A DNA stretch of 51,168 bases from NCBI GenBank assembly GCA_018970485.1, contig JAGWWH010000009.1:1-51168 (forward strand), read 5' to 3'. The notes under the pieces were generated by a model. That model did no database searches and had not been told where the DNA came from. It saw nothing but the letters and a program-made list of their open reading frames with translations. Source of the stretch: Pseudomonadota bacterium (GTDB lineage Bacteria; Pseudomonadota; Alphaproteobacteria; Rickettsiales; UBA1997). The position numbers and the translations under genes were made by a program. Shown here piece after piece: positions 26,397 through 34,418 of this stretch (the first letter of the stretch is position 1; each line of letters starts with the position of its first letter).

Positions 26397-27383
26397 ATGA
26401 TCACGATTCACGCCAAAGATTATCAGAAAGTTCTTCAAGAAATTCGCTCCTCCATGGCTTTAGCGCAGGACAAGATTGCCCGCAGCAAAGTTGAGATGGC
26501 GTGGAAAATAGGAAGGGTGATCGAGAAAACTTTGCCGCAAAGTGATAAGGAAAAATATGGCCAGAAACTTGTTGAGCAGCTGGAGCGCGATGTTTCGATC
26601 AACGCGTCGACTCTCTACAAAATGCACAGTTTTTATCAGAGCTATCCAAAGCTTCCGAAGGATGATCCGAAGCTGAACTGGAGTCACTATCGTGTTTTGA
26701 GTGGGGTAAAAGATGTGGAAAAAAGACGGATGCTTGAAGATCTAACTACGCAGAATCTTTTAAGTTCTGCCGAGCTGCAAAAGGAAGTTACGAAGGGCAA
26801 AAAGTCGGCACCAAAACCGCAGCAGAAAAAGGGGGAAATACAACCAACTCGCGGCAAAATCTTCACTTACAAAATCATCGATCTCGATAAGCTAGGCAAG
26901 GGTTTGATCGATTGCGGTTTCAAGATTTTTCGTGAGGTGAAAGAGGTTTTGCCCAAGGATTCGCAAGTTGTTTTCGTCAGCAAAAAAAACGACAGATATT
27001 CCCTACGAAAATCCAATATCCACCCTCAGCAGATCTACACTTACAAAGCATTTTTGAAGCGCGTTGTCGATGGCGACACACTTCATGCTTACATCGATTT
27101 GGGCTTTGGAATGTTTCACGAAGAGATCATCCGCCTCGCCAAAATCAACACGTCAGAAGCTAAAACCGACGGCGGAAAAGTGGCAAAAGTAGAGCTAGAA
27201 AAGATCCTGAATTCAGTGCCATTTTTTATTCTCAAAAGCATCAAAACCGACATCTTCAACCGCTACGTCGCTGATATTTTTCTGCCGGAAAATGCTGAAG
27301 AAGACGATCTGCAGAAAGTTGCCAATGATGGGATTTACCTCAATCAAATGCTGTTAGATCGCGGCTTGGCTGAGATTTTTTAG
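26397..27383 (+). CDS. DUF1016 N-terminal domain fused to a staphylococcal-nuclease-like domain
   Basis: Residues about 10-130 match the DUF1016_N domain of YhcG-type nucleases (VEMAWKIGRVIEK, YGQKLVEQLERDV, STLYKMHSFYQSYP, NWSHYRVL). The YhcG PDDEXK nuclease that normally follows is absent. Instead, residues about 213-328 form an SNase-like domain: VVDGDTL (Asp225, Asp227), IIRLAKINTSEA (Arg246, Glu254) and FNRYVADIF (Arg289). These align with SNase Arg35, Glu43 and Arg87; SNase Asp40 is Asn251 here. A Lys/Gln-rich linker joins the parts. It has no signal peptide, so it probably acts on nucleic acid in the cytoplasm. The gene is alone, followed by a repeat cluster, which suggests an acquired gene. 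The upstream gap 26241-26396 shows no clear gene or terminator. Confidence 0.8.
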   Translation: MITIHAKDYQKVLQEIRSSMALAQDKIARSKVEMAWKIGRVIEKTLPQSDKEKYGQKLVEQLERDVSINASTLYKMHSFYQSYPKLPKDDPKLNWSHYRVLSGVKDVEKRRMLEDLTTQNLLSSAELQKEVTKGKKSAPKPQQKKGEIQPTRGKIFTYKIIDLDKLGKGLIDCGFKIFREVKEVLPKDSQVVFVSKKNDRYSLRKSNIHPQQIYTYKAFLKRVVDGDTLHAYIDLGFGMFHEEIIRLAKINTSEAKTDGGKVAKVELEKILNSVPFFILKSIKTDIFNRYVADIFLPENAEEDDLQKVANDGIYLNQMLLDRGLAEIF

Positions 27384-27408
27384 TTTGTTTTTAGTTTGTT
27401 ATTGGGGG

Positions 27409-27657
27409 CACGGGCCTGAATCATGCTTCGACAGGCTCAGCATGACTAGGAGTTTCTCTGAGCTTCTCTTAAAGAGATTAAAAAATTCTTAACCGGACAG
27501 CAGTGGTCGGAGAACCACTCCGGCGTTAGGGGTCTAAACAGCGGTAAAAAGTTTTTTCGATTAGTCATGCTGAGCTTGTCGAAGCATGTTTTGAGCACGG
27601 GCCTGAATCATGCTTCGACAGGCTCAGCATGACTACGAGATTTTCTTAAACCGGACA
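27409..27657. repeat. Compound family B repeat region
   Basis: A half element (27409-27446, ending caggctcagcatgacta) is followed by ggagtttctc and a tail ending ttaaccggacag. A full palindrome comes next (27562-27635), with arms tcatgctgagcttgtcgaag and cttcgacaggctcagcatga around the loop ttttgagcacgggcctgaa. Then there is a second degenerate tail ending ccggacagcag. The imperfect hairpin agtggtcggagaaccact (27502-27519) lies in the middle. The region fills the 296-bp gap before the persulfide dioxygenase gene. A related copy lies at 46516. Confidence 0.82.
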
Positions 27658-27679
27658 GCAGTGATTTTGAATACAGGCT

Positions 27680-28528
27680 CTAGCTTAGCGGCAGTTTAAC
27701 ATATTGCTTACCGTTACTCTCCGATTCTCCAAACTTCCCGGCGCGGAGATTAATCTGAAGCGAAGGCAGAAGTAGTCGCGGCACCGTCTTACCAACATCG
27801 CGTTTATTGCGAGTTTCAACATATTCCGCTTTCGAGATTTTCGAATTCACCAAAATATTGCTCTGCTTTTGCTCGGCCACACTGCACATAAAACGCGGCT
27901 CGGCGCCATTTTCTGGATAATCGTGACCGATAAAAATCCTCACCTCGTCTCCCAAGGCGTAAATCTTTTGTATTGAATCAAATAATATTGCCGCGCTTCC
28001 GCCCGGAAAATCAGTGCGCGCTGTGCCCATTTTTGGCGTGAAAATCGTGTCACCAACAAAAGCCGCATCTTCGATCAAATAGGCGGCGCAAGCGGGAGTA
28101 TGTCCCGGAGTGTGCATCACTCTAACTTCAAGCGAGCCGATTTTGAATTTTTCACCATCGGCAAAAAGATGATCAAACTGCGAACCATCTAACGGCGTGT
28201 CTTTAGCCGTATTAAAAACCGGTACCCAATATTTCAGCACGTCAGTGATTTTTTCAGCGATGCCGATTTTGCCACCAAGTTTTTCTTTGAGATAGCTTGA
28301 GCCCGTAAGATGGTCAGCATGAACGTGGGTTTCTAAAATCCACTCAACTTCAAGATTATTGGCCTTTACGTAATCAATAATCTTGTCGGAAGAGCCGTGC
28401 GAAATCTTTGCCGCAGAAAAATCAAAATCGAGGACCGGATCAATAATGGCGCACTTCACGCTTTTTTCATCACTAACAACATAAGTAAAAGTTGCGGTGT
28501 CTTTGTCGTAAAAATTTTGGATTTTCAT
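27680..28528 (-). CDS. blh: Persulfide dioxygenase-type metallo-beta-lactamase fold protein (Blh-like)
   Basis: The metal motif is THVHADH (His68, His70, Asp72, His73), followed by HTPGHTPAC and IFIGHDY. Insertion of YWVPVFNTAKDTP and the C-terminal KRDVGKTVPRLLLPSLQINLR are typical of the Blh branch of the ETHE1 family. These iron enzymes oxidise glutathione persulfide to sulfite in hydrogen sulfide detoxification. The length of 282 residues is normal. The ATG overlaps the TauE/SafE stop (ATGA), and the gene is the last of a BigR-type operon. Confidence 0.88.
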   Translation of the reverse strand: MKIQNFYDKDTATFTYVVSDEKSVKCAIIDPVLDFDFSAAKISHGSSDKIIDYVKANNLEVEWILETHVHADHLTGSSYLKEKLGGKIGIAEKITDVLKYWVPVFNTAKDTPLDGSQFDHLFADGEKFKIGSLEVRVMHTPGHTPACAAYLIEDAAFVGDTIFTPKMGTARTDFPGGSAAILFDSIQKIYALGDEVRIFIGHDYPENGAEPRFMCSVAEQKQSNILVNSKISKAEYVETRNKRDVGKTVPRLLLPSLQINLRAGKFGESESNGKQYVKLPLS

Positions 28529-29319
28529 GAGTTTAACATTTGCTGCAGAGTTTGAGAAAAAATGAGTAAGGCGATTACGATCACTAAATAGGTAAAAAGT
28601 TTTTTTAGCTGCTGATTATCAAAATTCCTACCAAGCCTGATCCCAGCAATCATGCCGCTTGCGGTCAATAAACAGAAGATAGTCAAAAACATCCAATCAA
28701 GATCACTTCCCAAGATTAAATCACTTTTAAAGCCAATCAGAGAATTTGCCGCAATCACCACTAGAGAGGTGCCAATCGCTTTTTTTGCATCCAGTCCAAA
28801 TAATCCGATCAAAGTTGGCACGATTAAAAATCCACCACCAACACCAACGAAGCCAGTCAACAAGCCAATCAGAGAGCTTCCCGAGATTAATTTTAATAGG
28901 TTGGGATTTTGATTTTTGACATTTTCTGTCACGATTTTTTTTGATCTAAGCATCGAGAAAGCAGCAAAAATCATCAACAAAGCGAAGGCCAACATCAAAA
29001 TATTATCCTTAGAAACTCCTAAAATCGATTCTGGTAAATTTTTTAGAATGAAGGTTCTGGTCAAGATAACGCAGGCTCCGGCTGGTATCGCGAAAATTAT
29101 TGCCGACCTCAGATCAACTAGATTTTTTCTGTAATAACCAATCGCACCAATCATTGCGGTAACACCAACGATCATCAAAGAGTAAGTTGTCGCTTCAAAT
29201 GCCGGCATCGAAAAACAATAAACCAAGATCGGCATTGTTAAGATTGAACCTCCCGCCCCTAATAAACCGAGAATCAGCCCCATTAATATCGACGCTAAAT
29301 AACCGAGAAAAATAATCAT
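28525..29319 (-). CDS. TauE/SafE family sulfite/organosulfonate exporter
   Basis: The protein has about eight hydrophobic segments and the duplicated glycine-rich signatures of the family: LGLLGAGGSILTMPILVY near the start and TGFVGVGGGFLIVPTLIG in the second half. Members export sulfite or related anions across the inner membrane. In this operon it would remove the sulfite made by the persulfide dioxygenase. Start 29319 is chosen over 29331 because it makes an ATGA overlap with the rhodanese stop, matching the next junction. Confidence 0.88.
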   Translation of the reverse strand: MIIFLGYLASILMGLILGLLGAGGSILTMPILVYCFSMPAFEATTYSLMIVGVTAMIGAIGYYRKNLVDLRSAIIFAIPAGACVILTRTFILKNLPESILGVSKDNILMLAFALLMIFAAFSMLRSKKIVTENVKNQNPNLLKLISGSSLIGLLTGFVGVGGGFLIVPTLIGLFGLDAKKAIGTSLVVIAANSLIGFKSDLILGSDLDWMFLTIFCLLTASGMIAGIRLGRNFDNQQLKKLFTYLVIVIALLIFSQTLQQMLNS

Positions 29320-29870
29320 TTTGTCGCACAAGAAAAGCTGCGCGTTGCGACATTTTTATTCCACGGCATTTTCGCCAGAAAAATGGCAAGACCACAATAG
29401 CCCGTAACTGCGGCAAAGCATAATCCAGCGCCGAAGAATCCCGATAAAATGAAAAATAATGGATCAACAAAATATCCCAGAATCGATCCTAAAAACACGG
29501 CGAGACCAATCACTAACTGCACTTGGCGATCAAGTGGTAAGAAAAATTTTCCCGATGATTCAACTTTATTTCCGGCCGCATTCCAGGCCGATATTCCGCC
29601 TTCAAGATTGTAAACTTCTAGGCTTGAATCTTCAGCCAATAACTTGACGCAAGCGTTGTAACTACGCTTTCCCGAGCCGCAGTGAATCACCAATTTTTTA
29701 CCATCTGATTTTGGCAGTGATTTTAAAGAAACTGAGGCCAGCGGCAAAAGATGAGATCCGTCAATCTTACTTGCGGCATTTTCTGCGGGTTCACGAACGT
29801 CGACCAAGACAGCCTCTTGGTTCTCAAGCCATTTCTTTAATGTTTGGTGATCGATATTTTTGATAGTCAT
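29316..29870 (-). CDS. Rhodanese domain with C-terminal DUF2892-like membrane domain
   Basis: Residues 1-105 form a rhodanese domain with DVREPAE and the active-site loop VIHCGSGKRS (Cys64), which carries a persulfide. Residues about 115-170 contain two hydrophobic segments (LVIGLAVFLGSILGYF and FFGAGLCFAAVTGYCG) resembling the DUF2892 membrane part of YgaP-like proteins. It probably handles sulfane sulfur at the membrane. It is the first gene after an operator palindrome and is coupled to the TauE/SafE gene. Confidence 0.86.
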   Translation of the reverse strand: MTIKNIDHQTLKKWLENQEAVLVDVREPAENAASKIDGSHLLPLASVSLKSLPKSDGKKLVIHCGSGKRSYNACVKLLAEDSSLEVYNLEGGISAWNAAGNKVESSGKFFLPLDRQVQLVIGLAVFLGSILGYFVDPLFFILSGFFGAGLCFAAVTGYCGLAIFLAKMPWNKNVATRSFSCATK

Positions 29871-29892
29871 AACTTAGTTAGTTGTTAAGGAT

Positions 29893-29908
29893 ATTAGAAT
29901 GTTCTAAT
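29893..29908. promoter_or_regulatory. Operator palindrome upstream of the rhodanese gene (probable BigR site)
   Basis: ATTAGAATGTTCTAAT is a perfect 7-bp inverted repeat with a 2-bp centre, 23 bp upstream of the rhodanese start. A related 16-mer lies upstream of the regulator gene at 30270. The common pattern is ATTAGA-N3-T-N-CTAA. Confidence 0.65.
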
Positions 29909-29924
29909 GTTTAGGGTAAATTTA

Positions 29925-30248
29925 TCATTTGCAATAGATTAGATAAAGGGTCGATAAAATAGCCTCAACTTCTTGGCTTTCGATGCGATAAAAAACTTCC
30001 TGTCCGACTTTGTTTGTTTCAACCAAATCAAGCGCCCGCATTTTAGCTAAATGCTGAGAAAGTGCAGACTGAGAAAGTCTGACTAAGCTAGATAAATCAG
30101 TAACCGTCTTCTCGGTCTTAAGAAGATGGCACAGAATCATCAACCTCTTAGAGTTGGCCAAAATTTTAAGCATTGCCTCGGCTTTTTTGGAGTTTTTTTC
30201 CATAGCCTCAATACTAGAATTTTTGTTTTTTTTTCTTCCTGGATTCAT
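29925..30248 (-). CDS. bigR: ArsR-family repressor BigR/SqrR-like
   Basis: This winged-helix regulator of 107 residues has the ArsR core LVRLSQSALSQHLAKMRALDLV. The two cysteines that sense persulfide in BigR and SqrR are both present: Cys40 in LMILCHLL and Cys106 in LIYCK. Oxidation to a tetrasulfide bridge releases the operator in characterised homologues. It heads the rhodanese-TauE-blh operon. An internal ATG at 30203 is an alternative start that would remove 15 basic residues; the cysteines would stay. Confidence 0.9.
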   Translation of the reverse strand: MNPGRKKNKNSSIEAMEKNSKKAEAMLKILANSKRLMILCHLLKTEKTVTDLSSLVRLSQSALSQHLAKMRALDLVETNKVGQEVFYRIESQEVEAILSTLYLIYCK

Positions 30249-30269
30249 AAACTTAAGAAAGTTACTTAC

Positions 30270-30285
30270 ATTAGATTATGCTAAA
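30270..30285. promoter_or_regulatory. Second probable BigR operator, upstream of bigR
   Basis: ATTAGATTATGCTAAA matches the operator at 29893 at 12 of 16 positions, with the half-sites ATTAGA and CTAA conserved. It lies 22 bp before the bigR start and 64 bp before the divergent U32 gene, so it could repress both. Confidence 0.5.
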
Positions 30286-30348
30286 ATAATTCATTATTAA
30301 TTTGAATTTGGCAATAGTCGCGATCAGCAAACTTAACTTTTTTTCTTC

Positions 30349-31974
30349 ATGAAAAAACCTGAATTACTCCTTCCTGCAGGAACGCTTGATCGTCTAAAAA
30401 CCGCGATTCTTTACGGTGCTGACGCGGTTTATTGTGGAACTCCAGATATGTCGCTTCGAGTCAAGTCTGGCTTTACTCTAGAGGATGTTGTTGAAGGCAT
30501 AAAATTTGCTCACGATCACGGTAAAAAAGTTTATCTGACGCTCAATCTTTTCTCGCACAACAAGGACATCGAGAAACTGCCGCAATTCATCGAAACCGTT
30601 AAAAAAGTAAATCCGGACGGGCTGATCATTTCTGATCCCGGCGTTTTTCAATTCGTTAAAGAACATGCGCCGAACTTAGAGCTTCATATCTCCACCCAAG
30701 CTAACGTTTGCTCTTGGTTGACGGTAGATTTCTGGGAAAAGCAAGGCGCGAGTTTAGTGGTGATGGCGCGCGAAGTCTCGTTTGAAGAGCTCGCGGTGGT
30801 TCGTGAAAAATGTCCAAATATTAAAATCGAAACTTTCGTGCATGGCTCGATGTGCATGACTTACTCAGGTCGTTGCCTGCTTTCGAATTTTATGGCCGAA
30901 CGCGGAGCCAATCAGGGCAGCTGTGCGCACTCATGTCGTTGGGGTTACAAACTTAAAATTAAACTCAAAGACAACACCGAACACGAAATCGAAATCAACG
31001 AAACCAACAAAGAAATGTTCGATTTTTTCCTCGAAGAAGAAATTCGTCCCGGTGCTCTGATGCCTTTTGAGGAGGACGTTCACGGCTCTTACATTTTGAA
31101 TTCGAAAGACTTGTGTTTGTTACCGAAGCTCGACGAATACATCAAACTCGGACTCGATTCATTCAAAGTTGAAGGTCGCAATAAAACTGAATTTTATGCC
31201 GGAAGCGTTGCCCGCGTTTATCGCGCCGCGATTGATGATTACATGAAAAATCCCGAAACTTGGAACGCCAATGATTACATGGATGAGATCAATTCTGTCG
31301 CTAATCGTGGTTACACTCTTGCCTTCCACGACGGCCGCCTGACTGATCTCGCGCATGATTACGAAAGCACAGGCTCGACTTCTTTTTACGAATATGCGGC
31401 ACGAGTTATTGCTTGGGATGGAGATGATATAATCATTGAAGCCAAGAACCGCTTGGTCTCAGGTGATGTCCTGGAATTTTTATCACCTCATCAACGAGAG
31501 CCAATTTTACTGAGAATCTACGAATTTAATTATTCTCGCGACGGCAAAAATTGGAAAGTTGTTGATGTGGTGAATGCGGGCGTAAAGCCTCTAATCCGCA
31601 TTCCTGCGAGCAACTTTCATCTCTTTAAGAAAGAAAAATTAGAACAACTTTTACCGGAATTTTCTTTGGTTCGAAAAGAAAAAATGAACATCGAATCGGA
31701 GAAATTGAAAGTGGAATCGCGTCAACTCTCTCATCAGCTCGAAGCTGGTGAAGTGCGTGAGGCAAAATATGAAAGTAAACGTCAAAAATATTTTGCTGCT
31801 CTTGAAGTTAGCGATCCAAATTCTCCCGAACAAATCTCGCCAAGAACTCCTAGAATCGGAGTTGAAGGATGTTGTGGCAAAGGATGTAACGGTTGTCTGA
31901 TTTTCTGGCACGACGAAAAATATGCCAAAGCGCGCGAAATTCTAAAAACAAAAAAAATTGGCGAGATGCTCTAA
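30349..31974 (+). CDS. Peptidase U32 family protein, TrhP/YegQ-like
   Basis: The sequence starts PELLLPAGTLDRLKTAILYG and has DAVYCGTPDMSLR, typical of U32 proteins. VHGSMCMTYSGRCLLS and GSCAHSCRW give the four-cysteine iron-sulfur pattern of TrhP/RlhA/UbiU. TrhP works in hydroxylation of tRNA wobble uridine. The spacing RGANQGSCAHSCRW looks closest to TrhP. At 541 residues it is longer than E. coli YegQ. It carries a Cys-rich C-terminal extension (GCCGKGCNGCLIFWHDEKY) that may bind another metal centre. Despite the name, protease activity is doubtful for this family. Confidence 0.85.
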   Translation: MKKPELLLPAGTLDRLKTAILYGADAVYCGTPDMSLRVKSGFTLEDVVEGIKFAHDHGKKVYLTLNLFSHNKDIEKLPQFIETVKKVNPDGLIISDPGVFQFVKEHAPNLELHISTQANVCSWLTVDFWEKQGASLVVMAREVSFEELAVVREKCPNIKIETFVHGSMCMTYSGRCLLSNFMAERGANQGSCAHSCRWGYKLKIKLKDNTEHEIEINETNKEMFDFFLEEEIRPGALMPFEEDVHGSYILNSKDLCLLPKLDEYIKLGLDSFKVEGRNKTEFYAGSVARVYRAAIDDYMKNPETWNANDYMDEINSVANRGYTLAFHDGRLTDLAHDYESTGSTSFYEYAARVIAWDGDDIIIEAKNRLVSGDVLEFLSPHQREPILLRIYEFNYSRDGKNWKVVDVVNAGVKPLIRIPASNFHLFKKEKLEQLLPEFSLVRKEKMNIESEKLKVESRQLSHQLEAGEVREAKYESKRQKYFAALEVSDPNSPEQISPRTPRIGVEGCCGKGCNGCLIFWHDEKYAKAREILKTKKIGEML

Positions 31975-32010
31975 ATTTGGTTTGAGTTTTGTAACCAGCC
32001 AAACCAAATT
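31974..32010 (+). terminator. Hairpin between the U32 gene and SRP RNA, possible terminator
   Basis: AATTTGGTTT (31974-31983) pairs perfectly with AAACCAAATT (32001-32010) across a 17-base loop, followed by CTTTTC. It starts at the last base of the U32 stop codon. The weak T-tract keeps confidence low. The same stretch must also hold the SRP RNA promoter; TTGAGT (31982) and CAAATT (32005), 17 bp apart, are candidates. Confidence 0.4.
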
Positions 32011-32017
32011 CTTTTCC

Positions 32018-32103
32018 GGTGAGAGCGGGCGATTTACTTGCTCAGAGGGTCAGATCTGAAAGGAAGCAGCTCAAAGTTTGCTAGGTCGGGTCGCTCTCAC
32101 TAA
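32018..32103 (+). ncRNA. ffs: Signal recognition particle RNA, small bacterial type (4.5S)
   Basis: The apical domain consensus is clear: GGTCAGATCTGAAAGGAAGC (32049-32068) continuing AGCTC, compared with GGTCAGGTCCGGAAGGAAGCAGCC in E. coli-type RNA. The closing stem pairs GTGAGAGCG (32020-32028) with CGCTCTCAC (32093-32101), giving a hairpin RNA of about 85 bases. It binds Ffh to target membrane proteins to the translocon. It lies 15 bp upstream of dnaX, a common neighbourhood. Confidence 0.93.
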
Positions 32104-32118
32104 TTTTGATTCTAGCCG

Positions 32119-33354
32119 ATGTCTTCTTATCTCGTTCTCGCCCGCAAATATCGTCCCCAAAGTTTTGATGAATTGGTTGGACAAGAAGTTTTGGTAACAA
32201 CCCTTAGCAATGCGATCAAAAATAATCGTATTCACCACGCTTACATTCTGACCGGAATTCGCGGCGTTGGAAAAACCACAACAGCAAGAATAATTGCCAA
32301 AACCCTGAACTGCGAAAATATCGATCCAAAAAAGTCAGTTCAAGCCTGCGGCGAATGTGAAAATTGTCGACTAATCACTGGATCAAAACATCAAGACGTG
32401 ATCGAAATCGACGCTGCAAGTCGTACTGGAGTTGATGACATTCGCGAAATTATTGAATCGATCGCCTACGCTCCAGTTTCAGCGCGCCACAAAATTTACA
32501 TCATCGATGAAGTTCACATGCTCAGTAACAGTGCCTTTAACGCGCTTTTAAAAACTCTTGAGGAGCCACCAGCTCACGTAAAATTTATTTTTGCGACCAC
32601 AGAAATTCGCAAAGTTCCAGTAACAATTTTATCGCGTTGTCAACGATTTGACTTACGACGCCTTGATGAAATCGAAATCGCGATACATCTAAAAAATATT
32701 TTAACGAAAGAAAATCTTGAAGCTGAAGAATTAGCTTTATCCTTGATTGCCAAGGCTTCGGAAGGATCGGTTCGCGATTCATTATCACTTCTTGATCAAG
32801 CCCTAGCCAACAATAATCATCAAAAAAATTTGCCAACTGACCTAGTTGAAAAAATGCTCGGTTTAAACGACAAGAATAAAGTACTTGAGCTTCTTTCTTC
32901 TTTGCTAAGCGGAGATTTTGCTACAAGCTCAAAAATCTTTAATGAGTTCTACTCTTATTCTTCTGACGTTTCTCATTTAGTTCAGGACTTACTTTTCATA
33001 ACTCACAGAATCACTTCTAGCAAACTTTTACCAGATTATCGACTAGATGATTGCTCAAAATTTCAACAAAATAAAATCCACGAAATTGCTGAAAAAATTT
33101 CTTTAAATTCTCTTACCAGAATTTGGCAAATGTTGAGCAAGGGGGTTTACGAAATCTCTTTTGCTTCTTCGCCAAAAATGGTTTTTGAAATGCTAATGGC
33201 GCGAATTTGTCATCTCGTCGCATTACCTGATTTGAAACAAGTTCTGCTGAGCACGAATAATGATAAAAATACTGTTGCTCAAAAATCTGATAAAAATAAC
33301 GATAACCTAATAGAAGACATTCTGCGCTCTTTCGAAGGATCAAAACTAACTTAG
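32119..33354 (+). CDS. dnaX: DNA polymerase III subunit gamma/tau, short form
   Basis: DnaX is the clamp-loader ATPase. YRPQSFDELVGQ, Walker A GIRGVGKTTTA, the zinc module LNCENIDPKKSVQACGECENC (described by its four Cys), DEVHMLS and sensor 1/SRC in ILSRCQRF are all in place. At 411 residues it covers domains I-III plus a little more. The tau-specific C-terminal domains that contact DnaB and the polymerase are missing or very short. No obvious slippery A-run for programmed frameshift was noted. The usual ybaB-recR followers are absent. Confidence 0.94.
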   Translation: MSSYLVLARKYRPQSFDELVGQEVLVTTLSNAIKNNRIHHAYILTGIRGVGKTTTARIIAKTLNCENIDPKKSVQACGECENCRLITGSKHQDVIEIDAASRTGVDDIREIIESIAYAPVSARHKIYIIDEVHMLSNSAFNALLKTLEEPPAHVKFIFATTEIRKVPVTILSRCQRFDLRRLDEIEIAIHLKNILTKENLEAEELALSLIAKASEGSVRDSLSLLDQALANNNHQKNLPTDLVEKMLGLNDKNKVLELLSSLLSGDFATSSKIFNEFYSYSSDVSHLVQDLLFITHRITSSKLLPDYRLDDCSKFQQNKIHEIAEKISLNSLTRIWQMLSKGVYEISFASSPKMVFEMLMARICHLVALPDLKQVLLSTNNDKNTVAQKSDKNNDNLIEDILRSFEGSKLT

Positions 33355-33360
33355 GAAAAA

Positions 33361-34413
33361 ATGACTGAAGACAAAAAAATCAAAGTTCTCTGCGTTGAAG
33401 ATGAAAAAGAGATTCGCGAGAACATAGCTGAGATTTTAAGGGATGAAGGATTCGAAGTATTCGAAGGAGAAAATGGCAAACACGGCTTTGACGTTTTTTT
33501 ACAACAAAAACCAGATATCGTTATCTCCGATATCATGATGCCAGAAGTTGACGGATACGGCTTACTAAATCTGATTCGCGAGAACAAAAACATTCGCAAC
33601 AACAACGTCCCTTTCATTTTTTTAACCGCGTTAGGACAAAAAGATAATGTGATTAAGGGCGTTGGATTATCAGCAAATGACTACTTGGTGAAGCCGGTCG
33701 ATTTCGATCTAATGATCGCTAAAATTAGAGAAAAAACTTCAAACACTTCTCGGATTCAAGAATCTCACAAACAGACTATTAAAAATCTCAAAAATCAAAT
33801 CACCGTAATCCTACCAGAAACAATTTTCTCTTACTTAGACGTGATAACTCAAACATCCTCGATACTAAGAGATGAACCCTACGGACCACTGCCTCATCGC
33901 AAATATTTAGAAGATCTAGACAAAATTCGTATCAACGCAGTTAGGCTTCGCGCAGCAATCATCAACTCTCTGGATGAATCGGTAATCGATCACAAACTCA
34001 ATGCCGAAGAAGAAATTATTCCGCTTTTCTCTCTCATCTCAGACTTAATTTCTGGCCTTAGCGACAAATTCAAAACACGCATCACCTTAGAAAAATCAGG
34101 AGAATCAGACAGTTTGATAAAAATCAAAATGGATCGCCTAATTCTTCTCGATGCATTGCGTAAAATTTTTACTGGAATGTTCAAAACCGCTCCAGAGGGC
34201 TCACTTAATATCCGCTTGATGAAAGATCTTCTCGATCAGATGGTTATTATTTTTCACCTAGAATCCAAATCAAAAATTTCTGATTTTTACGCAGACATTC
34301 CACAACAAGAACTCGGAAAAATGTTGGATCAGCAAAGCTGTCGCTTTGAAATTGTTGAAGGAAAAGAAAACACCGCAATCCTTACAATTCCTAGTCACAG
34401 GGTTATTTCTTAA
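33361..34413 (+). CDS. Response regulator receiver domain fused to a degenerate histidine-kinase module
   Basis: Residues 8-125 are a complete receiver domain: acidic pair Glu13/Asp14, phospho-acceptor Asp57 in IVISDIMMPEVDGY, Thr89 and Lys111 (VKPVD). After a helical linker, residues about 140-215 resemble the dimerisation helices of DivJ/PleC-like kinases (YGPLPHRKYLEDLDKIRINA), but the H-box lacks its His (ILPETIFSYLDVI). The last part (about 230-350) resembles a kinase ATPase domain (DALRKIFTGMFKTAPEGS) without an N-box Asn or a DxGxG motif. It is probably a phospho-switch with a scaffold or phosphotransfer-mimic output. It begins 6 bp after dnaX. Confidence 0.75.
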   Translation: MTEDKKIKVLCVEDEKEIRENIAEILRDEGFEVFEGENGKHGFDVFLQQKPDIVISDIMMPEVDGYGLLNLIRENKNIRNNNVPFIFLTALGQKDNVIKGVGLSANDYLVKPVDFDLMIAKIREKTSNTSRIQESHKQTIKNLKNQITVILPETIFSYLDVITQTSSILRDEPYGPLPHRKYLEDLDKIRINAVRLRAAIINSLDESVIDHKLNAEEEIIPLFSLISDLISGLSDKFKTRITLEKSGESDSLIKIKMDRLILLDALRKIFTGMFKTAPEGSLNIRLMKDLLDQMVIIFHLESKSKISDFYADIPQQELGKMLDQQSCRFEIVEGKENTAILTIPSHRVIS

Positions 34414-34418
34414 TTTTC

